Shown: in pieces, positions 1 through 9,366 of the stretch | Layout of the letters: the number at the start of each line of letters is the position of its first letter | Position numbering within the stretch: the first letter of the stretch is position 1 | Source of the DNA: a virus | Length of the DNA: 45,296 bases | Strand: one strand, 5' to 3' | IMG/VR virus record: IMGVR_UViG_3300020165_000035 | Span: 1 to 45,296 of that record | Position numbers and translations under genes: made by a program | The notes under the pieces: generated by a model | What the model was told of the DNA's origin: nothing | What the model saw: only the letters and a program-made list of their open reading frames with translations | Databases searched by the model: none

Positions 1-1177
1 CAGTCCAAACACCAGCACCCAGTGCATAAAAATAATCAGCAGTATCTTCGGTTGGAGCAGACAATCTCTTGGTTGCCCAACAGACAGGTCTTGCGCTTAA
101 TCCGATAGCATTTGTTTGCCATCCAATGTCAGTTCGATTACTCATATCCATTTCGTGACAGATAATTCGTTCACCGTTGATGATAATACCCCAACGAATA
201 GAACCTCCCGCCAAAACTTGATAATCGTAGAAATATTGGTTTGCCGTTGTGACATCAAGTGTCACACCTGATCTGTTGCTGTTGCCACCAGCACCATCCA
301 GACGATCTCCGTTCCAATTTGCCTGTGATATGACTGTTTCGGATTGAACACCGTCAAAGGTTCTACGGTGTACGACAGAAAGACCTGACCCAGTAAGACG
401 GAACATAAATCCATCGGTTGCATCAAATGGTCCCCAGTTTCTCACACAGGTTGCTTTACCAGTATCAGGAACCACAGTACCCATAATAACGAAGACGCCA
501 GAACCATATGATAATGGGTGATAGAGATGCGAAGTGTTTGTTGCAAGGTCTCCAGAAGCGCCATTGCCGAGATTGCCTTCTAAACCAAGACGTATCCATT
601 TCTTACCTGGATCCCAAACTGCTGTGCCAGAACCTAAAAGAGAGTTAGCAAATTGATCAGGCATTGCGCTAACATCAAAATTGTATCTGGCAAGAACTTT
701 AGAGTTAGCAATACGCAACTGACCATAAGCAGCAAGTTCTGGTTGTCCTTCCGAAAACCTAATGTTTGCCGCGCCGAAACGATCAATTTCTAATCCATAC
801 TCTGGATTGTCGTATCCCATAAGGTGTGTTGTAGGAACATAAACATCGTATGCAACTCCTACTTTACAGATGGGAGTACCGTTATAAGAAATTACTGCAA
901 GCGCTTCGGGTACTGCATTTTCAAATTTAGCAGATGCGTTGTAGTGAACCGCAAGAATACCTGTACCATCACCTTTATCATAAACACCGTGAACGTGAAC
1001 ATCACCACCTAAAAATCCAACAATGTCATATCGTTTACCAATATTCCAAACGTGACCGGTATCTCCACCTTGTGCATCTAATTTTTGAACAAATTCGATC
1101 TCGGCAGTATGGACCATGTACAAACGGTCACCCGTACTCTCCGGTGGTATCCTAGTAAATCGTTTTTCGCCTGCCAT
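1..1177 (-). CDS. Virion structural protein, lectin-like family (3' truncated by window edge)
   Basis: An open frame starts at an ATG at 1177 and stays open to base 1, giving about 392 visible residues; the C-terminus lies outside the window. The start is preceded by AGGA about ten bases upstream (AACAGGATTCAATAATG on the minus strand). The protein begins MAGEKRFTRIPPESTGD. Later stretches, PDQFANSLLGSGTAVWDP and a region ending in FDYQVLAGGSIRWGIIINGE, resemble, from memory, structural proteins of many environmental tailed phages that have a concanavalin-like beta-sandwich; no domain search was possible. It is the last visible gene and has its own late promoter at 1214-1221. No T4 counterpart is recognised. 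A role in the tail, fibre or capsid surface is inferred from its neighbours. Confidence is high that it is a gene and low for a specific function. Confidence 0.75.
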   Translation of the reverse strand, partial: MAGEKRFTRIPPESTGDRLYMVHTAEIEFVQKLDAQGGDTGHVWNIGKRYDIVGFLGGDVHVHGVYDKGDGTGILAVHYNASAKFENAVPEALAVISYNGTPICKVGVAYDVYVPTTHLMGYDNPEYGLEIDRFGAANIRFSEGQPELAAYGQLRIANSKVLARYNFDVSAMPDQFANSLLGSGTAVWDPGKKWIRLGLEGNLGNGASGDLATNTSHLYHPLSYGSGVFVIMGTVVPDTGKATCVRNWGPFDATDGFMFRLTGSGLSVVHRRTFDGVQSETVISQANWNGDRLDGAGGNSNRSGVTLDVTTANQYFYDYQVLAGGSIRWGIIINGERIICHEMDMSNRTDIGWQTNAIGLSARPVCWATKRLSAPTEDTADYFYALGAGVWT

Positions 1178-1213
1178 TATTGAATCCTGTTAATAATTTT
1201 TTCTTAATAGTTC

Positions 1214-1221
1214 TATTTATA
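1214..1221 (-). promoter_or_regulatory. T4-type late promoter TATAAATA
   Basis: The exact T4 late promoter octamer TATAAATA is read on the minus strand. It lies just after the stop codon of the 1226-3058 gene and 36 bases before the ATG at 1177. In T4 this element is read by the host core polymerase with gp55, gp33 and the sliding clamp. Assignment here is by motif and position only. Confidence 0.65.
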
Positions 1222-1225
1222 CTGG

Positions 1226-3058
1226 TTATGGGTTAGAAAACACCCTATCTGCACGTTGTGATATTTGAATGTTCTGTGATGTTGTGTATGAATCGACAAT
1301 AGTATCCGCAATAAAACCTGTATTGAATGCTTTAATGTATAAAGTCGCACCACTATTTGCATTAAACGTGAAAGTATTTGCGTTCGTGGTTCCACCCGCA
1401 GTACCGTTGACCGCAGTACTACCGACATCTACACCACCTGTTAAATTTTCTACTCTCGAAATGACGGTGGGTGCATCGTATGGCGTAACGTCATCCCTAG
1501 AATCAAGAACTACTATTTCAGTACCATCAAGTATATTTGTCAACGTCAGTGCAACGGAATTGATTATGTTTACAGTCAACGATCCACCACCAGTAATCCC
1601 TGTAATATCGGTTTCTACTGTGGGAATTGTTGCGCTATTCAATACATTAATATCTACTACAATAGTGTTTCCACCTGTTGCAGTAATCTTTATTGCACCG
1701 TTCGCGGTAGTTGAAATACCGTTTCCTGCAACACCAGTCCATCTATTACTTGGAGAAACAAGTTCATTACCATTCCAGTCTACCGTTGCACTTGATGTCA
1801 CTGTTCCCAAATCAACAGCATTTCCTGTTGCTGAAATTGTACTGAATAGTGAATTAGTCGCTAAATTAATAGTAGAAGGTGTTGATATAAGTCCAGCAGA
1901 ACTTTGAGGATTTTCAAACGTACACGATGTAAACGTACCACCACCCTGTGTTACATCATTACATCTACGAAAGGTTGTATCAACCAACGTGCTATTGGAT
2001 TGAAAGATGAACGAATCCATTGCCGTGAAAGAACAACCAGTAAAGTTTACGGTAGCATTATCAACGACAGTTATACTTCCTAATGATCTAATTGCATTAG
2101 AAACAAACTGTACGGTTTCCCAGTTAACAGTGCTACCTGTGCCTCTGATTTCTATCAAGTTGAACTGATCAGTAATTTTTCTCGTATCGTCTATACTGAT
2201 GTTTTCATTAGCGGCATCAAAGTAGACGTTAGTTCCCGTCAATCCTAAATTCAACAACCCTTTGTATATGTAACCGCCCGTTACTGCCTGAAAGATTCCA
2301 AGACGATGAAATCCAGTATCTACTGAAGTCCAAGTTGCTCCACCTGACCCAGTAGTCGCACTACCACCACCATTGTAATCGTTAAACTCTGCAATCTGTG
2401 CAAAGTTGGCGGCAGAACTAGAAAGTGCACCAGATGCGGTATTATCTACTGCGGTGTTGGTTCCACCAGTGACTTCAATATCACACCTTCCGTAACGAAT
2501 AACATCTACCTTGTAACCCTGACCTTTACCTGGTGTTGTTGTAGTTGCCGCCGCCCATCCTACATGAGTATAGTTTTCATTAGCAGGGGTGCCGTTTGGA
2601 ATTTCATCTTCATTAATGACAGGATTTGTTAGAGTGACGTTAGCAAGTTGGTCATGGTTGCTTTGGGCAAGATTTTTCCAACCACCGTAAGTATAGTTCT
2701 CTTGTCCAAAATGATAGTATGCATAGAAGTTACTAGTTCCGGTTCCAATACACATTCTAACACCGTTGTTGGCGTTTAGACCAACCGATGCATCGTATTT
2801 AATCCACGTTAAAATAGCACCATCTGTAGGAACAGTTAATGCGGTGCCGACACCAAGTAAGGCACTTACACCCGCGCCGTTTGCAGGACCTGGTTGACCA
2901 GAAGTACACTCAGCACCTTGAATGAAATCGTCGGTATCACCTTCCGTGGTTGCCGCTCGCATATCATTGTAGCCGGTATTGTTTGCGGGTTCGCTCCAAG
3001 TCTCAGAGGAGAGACCTTCGAGGAATGTGGTCAGATTTGTTGAGTATGTTCCTGCCAT
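1226..3058 (-). CDS. Virion structural protein with beta-rich repeats (610 aa)
   Basis: The protein begins MAGTYSTNLTTFLEGL. The first 250 residues or so are aromatic- and Gly-rich. The middle, about residues 290-450, has serial Thr/Val/Asn-rich short strands such as SITVVDNATVNFTGCSF and STLVDTTFRRCN, a pattern typical of right-handed beta-helix proteins. The end is Thr/Gly-rich and closes with RADRVFSNP. There is no signal peptide or membrane segment. It starts six bases after the stop of the 66-residue gene, in the same direction. I do not recognise a T4 homologue. The layout matches large virion-associated proteins encoded in late operons of marine phages, so a tail, fibre or head-decoration role is likely but unproven. 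Its N-terminus MAG and that of the next gene are similar only over a few residues. Confidence 0.75.
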   Translation of the reverse strand: MAGTYSTNLTTFLEGLSSETWSEPANNTGYNDMRAATTEGDTDDFIQGAECTSGQPGPANGAGVSALLGVGTALTVPTDGAILTWIKYDASVGLNANNGVRMCIGTGTSNFYAYYHFGQENYTYGGWKNLAQSNHDQLANVTLTNPVINEDEIPNGTPANENYTHVGWAAATTTTPGKGQGYKVDVIRYGRCDIEVTGGTNTAVDNTASGALSSSAANFAQIAEFNDYNGGGSATTGSGGATWTSVDTGFHRLGIFQAVTGGYIYKGLLNLGLTGTNVYFDAANENISIDDTRKITDQFNLIEIRGTGSTVNWETVQFVSNAIRSLGSITVVDNATVNFTGCSFTAMDSFIFQSNSTLVDTTFRRCNDVTQGGGTFTSCTFENPQSSAGLISTPSTINLATNSLFSTISATGNAVDLGTVTSSATVDWNGNELVSPSNRWTGVAGNGISTTANGAIKITATGGNTIVVDINVLNSATIPTVETDITGITGGGSLTVNIINSVALTLTNILDGTEIVVLDSRDDVTPYDAPTVISRVENLTGGVDVGSTAVNGTAGGTTNANTFTFNANSGATLYIKAFNTGFIADTIVDSYTTSQNIQISQRADRVFSNP

Positions 3059-3064
3059 TTTTTG

Positions 3065-3265
3065 TTATGCATCTTCTTGTTTGTCTAGCGCTTCTTGATC
3101 TTCGATTTGTTGTTTCAATTTTAAAACATCTTCAAGCACAAAAGTCCAAGCGAGGGTGTCATCATCAACCCCCGCTTGGATCTTGTTTAGTTGCACTGCA
3201 AACATCAATTCATCTTCACTCATGCTGAGAACATCAGCAGCATCTTTCTTACTTAATAAAGTCAT
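3065..3265 (-). CDS. Small protein with helix-turn-helix (MerR/Xis-like) pattern, 66 aa
   Basis: This short ORF sits between two large structural genes, 22 bases after one stop and six bases before the next start. TGGA lies ahead of its ATG at 3265. The sequence LLSKKDAADVLSMSEDEL followed by an aliphatic stretch, a short turn and WTFVLEDVLKLKQQIE matches the layout of the small winged helix-turn-helix of excisionase/MerR-type proteins: the LLTxxEAAxxLGxS motif, then a basic turn, then xxREDLExW. The central part is more acidic than in a typical DNA-binding member (VDDDTLAW), and the C-terminus is acidic (DQEALDKQEDA). It could be a transcription factor, a protein-protein adaptor that reuses the fold, or an assembly factor. 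The assignment is by eye from pattern only. Confidence 0.6.
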   Translation of the reverse strand: MTLLSKKDAADVLSMSEDELMFAVQLNKIQAGVDDDTLAWTFVLEDVLKLKQQIEDQEALDKQEDA

Positions 3266-3287
3266 ATTATATTCCAGTTATGTAAAA

Positions 3288-5879
3288 TTATACAGGATCA
3301 GAGTAGTTTCTTTCCTTAGCAGCAACGAGACTGATTGTAATCGGAGCAGTAGACTTCGGTATATTTGTAGGAGCAGATTCTACAAACTGTCCTTCTTCAA
3401 GACCAATTGCTCTTGCAACCACTACTGCGTCATACACGTTATCACCAGTGCCTACATTACCACCAGAATTGGTCGAACCTGCTTGGGTTCTACCGCCCTG
3501 CACGTTTGTCGTATATGCAAAACCCTTGGTGATTGTTGCGGCATTAATATCTACTGCAATATCAGCACCAGTATCATCCTGCACCACAATTGTTTGTGGT
3601 GAGTTGATGGGGTTCTCACGCATAATACAATTACCTATACCAGAAGCTTCAGGAACAATCGTGGCACCATCAACCTTGAAGAGTGTGAAATCCGTTGCAG
3701 TTGCAATTGATTCTACTCTCCACAATCCATTGTTTGATGCTGTTGGAAACCCTTGAATATCCAAATAGTCATCAACAACAAGACTTGTACTTGGGAAGTT
3801 TACAGCACCACTGGTAGTGGTAAACTGTGCGGCACCAGCACTAGGGTTTCCAATCGTCACAGTATTAGTCACGTTGAACTGTTTGGTGTATTGGAAGAAC
3901 AACCAAACCTTACCGTCATTAACGCCACCTGAACTAAACAAGTTATCGTTAAATGAAAGTATGATTGACGTTACGAACGGGAATGCTCTAGCTTCCCCTC
4001 CGTTATCAACGAAAGTTAAAATGTTGAGATCTTCTGGTTTGAATCCTTCAATGATTACACCATTACCAGCAGAACTGGTAACAGGGTTTTCAGAAGCGCC
4101 AGATTCTGAACCAGATCTTAAATTGTCACCCGTAAAGAACAGAAGTTCTGTTGCGAGCGAACCTGTGACCGCATCAGCAGCAACGCTTGTTGCGTTAATA
4201 TCAGAATTTTGTCGCAATTGATACTGAACAGATTCAAAAATCTCTTGAGTCGTTGCAACAACGGGCGTTGCTCTCTGCAATGTAAAGGAAGCACCAGTAT
4301 CTGCTGTTGCTGTTGCGTCAAGCACGATAGTGTTTGCATCAGTAACGCTGACAATACCATAACTGGCTTTTGCATTACCCTCATGAATTGTTAATGTTCC
4401 ACCTACAAAGGTAGCATCAGTTGCCCATGGAGAGTCAGCACTAGTGAAAGTGGTTGTTCCGTTTGTTACACCATCAACACCAGAAACCGTACCTACGTCA
4501 ATTACAACACCAAAACTTCGTGGGCTACCACCCTCGACATCTACTTCTCGGGTAAATGCATTAGTGTTGAAGTAACGGATTTTAACCTCAGTCCATGGAG
4601 AGGTTACTGCAATCGTTGCATCTTCTTCACTAATTTTAAGATCGGTTGCGTTGGTAAGGGGGAATCGGAATACTTTGTTGTCAAGACCCGATGCATCAGC
4701 ACCAATTGCCGCAAGATCAGAAAACCCGAATGTCTTACCGTTTGTATCACCACCATTTTCTGGTTCACGCAAGAAGATGTTCAGAATGTTTCTGTTATTC
4801 ACTGCCGCAGTAAACGTGGTATTGGTCGCATCATTCGCAAGCAAACCATTAGTCAACGTTATTGTATCATTCGTCGTAGAAACAGTCGTAATGGTGTCAA
4901 TGGTGTATGTTCCACCGACAGCAGCAGTTAAGTCACCAGCAGTATCAGATGTTACAACTGTAATCTGACCACCTTCTTTGAAACCTAGTGTTTTGAAGTT
5001 AACAACACCAGCACCGCTTGAGGTAATAGTGTTAGCACTACCATTTCCTGCAATAGCAATGTCGCCCAATGAAGTTTTGTAACTGTAAGTAGTAACAACT
5101 TCGTTAACGGGACCAAAGAATGAGAAGTCTGTTGGGGCAGTGGTGTCAGTAATATCGTCACCCTGCTGGAAGTATGCTTTGTCATTCGTAGCGTCTTCAA
5201 ACGTACCCAAAGATACGATAGAAGCAAATTCGTCGTTAAGAGTTCCGTTTACTGCAACTTCTCGGAAACCACCAGTACGGATTAACTGAGTTGCCTCATA
5301 CGTGGTGCCTTTACCAACTGCTCCACGGTGGAATGTCCACCCAGAACTTAATTCGAACTGTTCTGGTGTAATAGCAGTGAAAGGGAATGGGTGCACGATA
5401 AGAGTGTTGTCGTTTTTCCATTCTTCTTTTGCAAATGAGTATAAGAACTGGAGAATAACACCAGTATCCGTAGCATTGACACCGCCTGTTAAACTACCTT
5501 GACCTGGGATTAACCAGATCTCACGTTTAATAGTGTCAAAGAATACTGATTTTTCTTCTGTTACGGTTCCATCGTCATGAAGCGCACTAGCGCCAGTGTT
5601 ATCTACCGCAGAGTTTTGAGGATCAGCAGCAGAACCGCCTACTTTAGAAGCAGTGACAGATCCCGTAGTAGGCGACCCGCCGTCTTCTAAATAGAGTCCA
5701 TTGTTTTCGGGGTTAATTGCCCCACGAATTTCGAAATAATCTCCCGCAGTAATGGTCGGAAGAGAAGTACCTGCTGATGTAATCGTGACTTGCGCTCCGG
5801 TTTGACCGGAGAATCGCATATCTGCAACGGCAGTTTCTAAACCCTGACTTAACTGATCGGGATCGTTAATGATCGCCAT
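3288..5879 (-). CDS. Large virion structural protein (863 aa)
   Basis: The protein starts MAIINDPDQLSQGLETAV, with an AAGGA ribosome site upstream. Residues about 110-200 contain KREIWLIPGQGSL, FLYSFAKEEWKNDNTL and FPFTAITPEQFELSSGW, followed by LIRTGGFREVAVNG. From memory these stretches typify a structural protein family found in many environmental myo- and podophages. The rest is Thr/Gly/Asp-rich beta sequence with repeated short elements: two separate copies of a 'DYxxIxGxxxxxNNGLW/Y' type unit, one near residue 46 (YFEIRGAINPENNGLYLE) and one near residue 712 (YLDIQGFPTASNNGLWRV). It is transcribed from a late promoter 63 bases upstream and leads a three-gene group with the 66- and 610-residue proteins. 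The function is unknown beyond a probable virion component. Confidence 0.8.
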   Translation of the reverse strand: MAIINDPDQLSQGLETAVADMRFSGQTGAQVTITSAGTSLPTITAGDYFEIRGAINPENNGLYLEDGGSPTTGSVTASKVGGSAADPQNSAVDNTGASALHDDGTVTEEKSVFFDTIKREIWLIPGQGSLTGGVNATDTGVILQFLYSFAKEEWKNDNTLIVHPFPFTAITPEQFELSSGWTFHRGAVGKGTTYEATQLIRTGGFREVAVNGTLNDEFASIVSLGTFEDATNDKAYFQQGDDITDTTAPTDFSFFGPVNEVVTTYSYKTSLGDIAIAGNGSANTITSSGAGVVNFKTLGFKEGGQITVVTSDTAGDLTAAVGGTYTIDTITTVSTTNDTITLTNGLLANDATNTTFTAAVNNRNILNIFLREPENGGDTNGKTFGFSDLAAIGADASGLDNKVFRFPLTNATDLKISEEDATIAVTSPWTEVKIRYFNTNAFTREVDVEGGSPRSFGVVIDVGTVSGVDGVTNGTTTFTSADSPWATDATFVGGTLTIHEGNAKASYGIVSVTDANTIVLDATATADTGASFTLQRATPVVATTQEIFESVQYQLRQNSDINATSVAADAVTGSLATELLFFTGDNLRSGSESGASENPVTSSAGNGVIIEGFKPEDLNILTFVDNGGEARAFPFVTSIILSFNDNLFSSGGVNDGKVWLFFQYTKQFNVTNTVTIGNPSAGAAQFTTTSGAVNFPSTSLVVDDYLDIQGFPTASNNGLWRVESIATATDFTLFKVDGATIVPEASGIGNCIMRENPINSPQTIVVQDDTGADIAVDINAATITKGFAYTTNVQGGRTQAGSTNSGGNVGTGDNVYDAVVVARAIGLEEGQFVESAPTNIPKSTAPITISLVAAKERNYSDPV

Positions 5880-5942
5880 ATCATTTTCCTTTTTTTAGTC
5901 TTTAAAAATCGCTGTATACATAAAGCAAGTTAGTAACGCTAT

Positions 5943-5950
5943 TATTTATA
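5943..5950 (-). promoter_or_regulatory. T4-type late promoter TATAAATA
   Basis: Exact TATAAATA on the minus strand, four bases after the stop of the collagen-like gene and 63 bases before the ATG at 5879. It would drive the 863-, 66- and 610-residue genes. Confidence 0.65.
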
Positions 5951-5954
5951 AGAA

Positions 5955-7059
<1,105 letters not shown>

Positions 7060-7073
<14 letters not shown>

Positions 7074-8766
7074 TCAATTTGCTCATAAACCGAGTCATGT
7101 TTTCGAGAAGTTCATCTTCTTGTGACGGGATATAGGTTTCTTTCTTGTCAGTTTTTTTCTTTTCTACCTCACCGCCATTAACGTTAATGTTAATAGGCGC
7201 TGCCTGTGGCGATTCTGGTGCCGCTGGTGCCTCAGGAGGACCATCAGCAGCAGCAGCAGGTTCTTCTGCATCCATGCCGCCCTCATTATCTTCGCCTTCC
7301 ATTTGTTTCTGAACTTCTTTTATTTCATCGTCGTCCATTCTAAGAACATTTTTCCATATCCATTCTTTAGATATATACTCACCCGCAAATTGAGTTGCCT
7401 CACTCATAAGACCTAAACGCTCACGCATTATTTCGGATTCTTTTAATTCGACATAATGATTGTCTTTAATAAAATCTACTTGAATGTCACCTTTCCATTG
7501 ATCCCAATCTTGCTCAGTAATAACACCTTTAAGAATCAATTGTTTTTTGAGGATATTTAGGAAAATGTGTGAGAATTTTCTGCGAAGTCTGTCGATAAAT
7601 TTTTGGAATTTAATCTCATCCCTAGTAATTTCATTTGATCGACCAAGAGAAAAATTGTTTTCTTGTTCTAACCTCTGGGCAGGAACGTTTAATGAACGGT
7701 ATAATCTTTTTTGGAAATAAAGTATATCATCAATCTGACCTAAGTTATCTCCCCCAGGAAGTGTTGAGATTTCGGTTCCTCGTCCACCTTCTCGTCTTGG
7801 CAACCAAAAGTCTTCGAGCATAGACATATGTTTACGATCATCTTTGAGTTCGCCGGTGTTTGCATCGTAGACTAATTTGTTACGATACTTTGCCATGATG
7901 TCTTTCATGTACTGCTCTGCCTTACCGCGAGGTAAGTTACCTACGTCGATATAGAAAATTCTACGTTCTGGCGCACGAGCAAGACGATAGATGACTAACG
8001 AGTCTTCCATCATTCGTAATTGATTAATAGGTTTAAGTGCCTTATGTAAGTGGGACACAACTTTCTTTTTTGTTTCGTCTAAAAGACCAGACGTTACATA
8101 GGTAATAGAATCGGTAGAGAATTTTACTGCACCAGCTTGTTGATTTATGCCGGGTTTTTCTTCGTAGATATAAAACTCGTCCACGTTGTCAATAATTTTT
8201 ACCCCAGTCTTGGGGTCTTTCTTAGTAGAAATATTTTTAACTTTTCGAATTTTGGCAGCATCGATGTTTCTAATTTCTTTAACACCTTGCTTTGGGTTTG
8301 CTTCGTCGATAAGAAGATGATAAAATATCCTACCATCAATATACCACGAGCGAAAAATATCATGACCTAAATCTGTAAAGTTTAGCATGTTCAGAATCTG
8401 CTTAAACTCTTCTGTCATAGTTTTTTTAATTTTAGTTGTTGCATCTATATCGTCCAGATTAATTTGGACGTTCATTTCTAACTCTGATGAGGTGATGCTT
8501 TCGTTTACAATTTCTTCAACTGCCATATCTACTTCTGAGTTCTGTGAAACTCCTCGATATCGCATAATTAATTGGTGCACATCTTTGGCATTATCTCCAT
8601 CGATGTTAACATACTGACCAAAATAACCAGCAGATGATGTTACATATCCTGCTCCATCATTGTCAGTAGGAGGAACCACAGATTTAAGGTCAGGTGTTTT
8701 AGCAACACCCTTACCCGATTTTTTGATTTCAAAACCAAAAAGTTTAAATAAAGTATCGTCCGACAT
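7060..8766 (-). CDS. 20: Portal vertex protein gp20
   Basis: This 568-residue protein matches the T4-family portal by recall (T4 gp20 is 524 residues). Diagnostic stretches are VHQLIMRYRGVSQNSEVDMAVEEIVNE near residue 60, APERRIFYIDVGNLPRGKAEQYMKDIM near residue 260, and LPGGDNLGQIDDILYFQKRLYRSLNVP near residue 340. The portal forms a dodecameric ring at one capsid vertex. It is the DNA entry and exit channel, the dock for the gp17 packaging motor and the connector to the neck. The last 100 residues are Ala/Pro-rich and acidic, with an Ala run coded by GCT-type triplets, and look like a flexible tail. The ATG at 8766 has GAGGA upstream. The 3' end overlaps the collagen-like gene by 14 bases. 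In T4 the genes after 20 are 67, 68, 21, 22 and 23; none is seen here. Confidence 0.95.
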
Positions 8767-8792
8767 GTGATCCTCATAGGAAATTAAACAAA

Positions 8793-8811
8793 GGGAGCCT
8801 TAAAGACTCCC
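8793..8811 (-). terminator. Hairpin with T-rich tail between gp19 and gp20
   Basis: On the minus strand GGGAG (8811-8807) pairs with CTCCC (8797-8793), extendable by one A-T pair, with a nine-base loop. The 3' side is followed by TTTGTTT. It lies 17 bases after the gp19 stop. It looks like a short intrinsic terminator closing the gp18-gp19 transcript. The stem is short, so some read-through into gp20 is likely. Confidence 0.45.
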
Positions 8812-8813
8812 TA

Positions 8814-8821
8814 TATCTATA
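8814..8821 (-). promoter_or_regulatory. Possible variant late promoter TATAGATA
   Basis: TATAGATA on the minus strand differs from the T4 late octamer at one base. It sits seven bases after the gp19 stop and 47 bases before the gp20 ATG, the same relative place as the five exact copies. The hairpin at 8793-8811 lies between it and gp20, so it would have to fire through or around that hairpin. This is weaker than the exact copies. Confidence 0.3.
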
Positions 8822-8827
8822 ACGCTA

Positions 8828-9355
8828 TTAACTAGTTGTATTTGACTCCCAGTATTGAACTGCGAATTCAACGTCGAACTGCTCAATAGTAGTTGCTTGG
8901 TCGTAATCCAAAGCAATAGCACCTACACTGATGGGGAAGCATCCACGAAAAGTGTATTTTTTCAACACAGATTCGTCTCTATCAAGTTGTTCTACAATAA
9001 GATCCGCTTGATAGTCTGCGGGATTAACAAGACCTGTATTAGCAGAATGCGAGTTAATACCATTTATCCATCGTTCGAAAGAATCTCGTGATACAAATCC
9101 TGTATCATTCATGATGGTAACAGTCCAGTTTTCAAAAGTTCTGTCTCCTGCCATCTTGAGTATTCTTCCACGAAATGGAACTTCAATTACACCCGTAGTA
9201 GAAGCAGGTAATTGTGCAGTTCTGCAAAGGAAAGATGTCAGTTCGACATCTCCCCCAGCATATCCCGGAAAGTTCAGTGTAACCTTAAAAAGATTAGCAC
9301 GTGCACCACCACCGGTTAGTTTTGACTTAAAGTCATCGACTCCTAAAATTGCCAT
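8828..9355 (-). CDS. 19: Tail tube protein gp19
   Basis: This 175-residue protein (T4 gp19 is 163) starts MAILGVDDFKSKLTGGGARANLFKVTLNFP. It contains LTSFLCRTAQLPASTTGVIEVPFRGR and a W/N-rich middle, FENWTVTIMNDTGFVSRDSFERW, all hallmarks of the T4-like tube protein. Hexameric rings of this protein stack to form the inner tube that delivers DNA. It follows gp18 by 11 bases with a strong AAGGAG site ahead of its ATG. Gene order 18-19-20 is the same as in T4. Confidence 0.95.
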   Translation of the reverse strand: MAILGVDDFKSKLTGGGARANLFKVTLNFPGYAGGDVELTSFLCRTAQLPASTTGVIEVPFRGRILKMAGDRTFENWTVTIMNDTGFVSRDSFERWINGINSHSANTGLVNPADYQADLIVEQLDRDESVLKKYTFRGCFPISVGAIALDYDQATTIEQFDVEFAVQYWESNTTS

Positions 9356-9366
9356 CTAGACTCTCC

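Noticed and set aside
1269-1907. 212-residue + strand ORF opposite the 610-residue gene
   Set aside because: Antisense shadow of a Thr/Val-rich coding region. All supported genes are on the minus strand, and no ribosome site or recognisable domain is present.
7240-7262. AGC trinucleotide run near the end of the portal gene, considered as a microsatellite or phase-variable tract
   Set aside because: It is short, a multiple of three and codes an Ala run in a flexible tail, so it would not switch expression.
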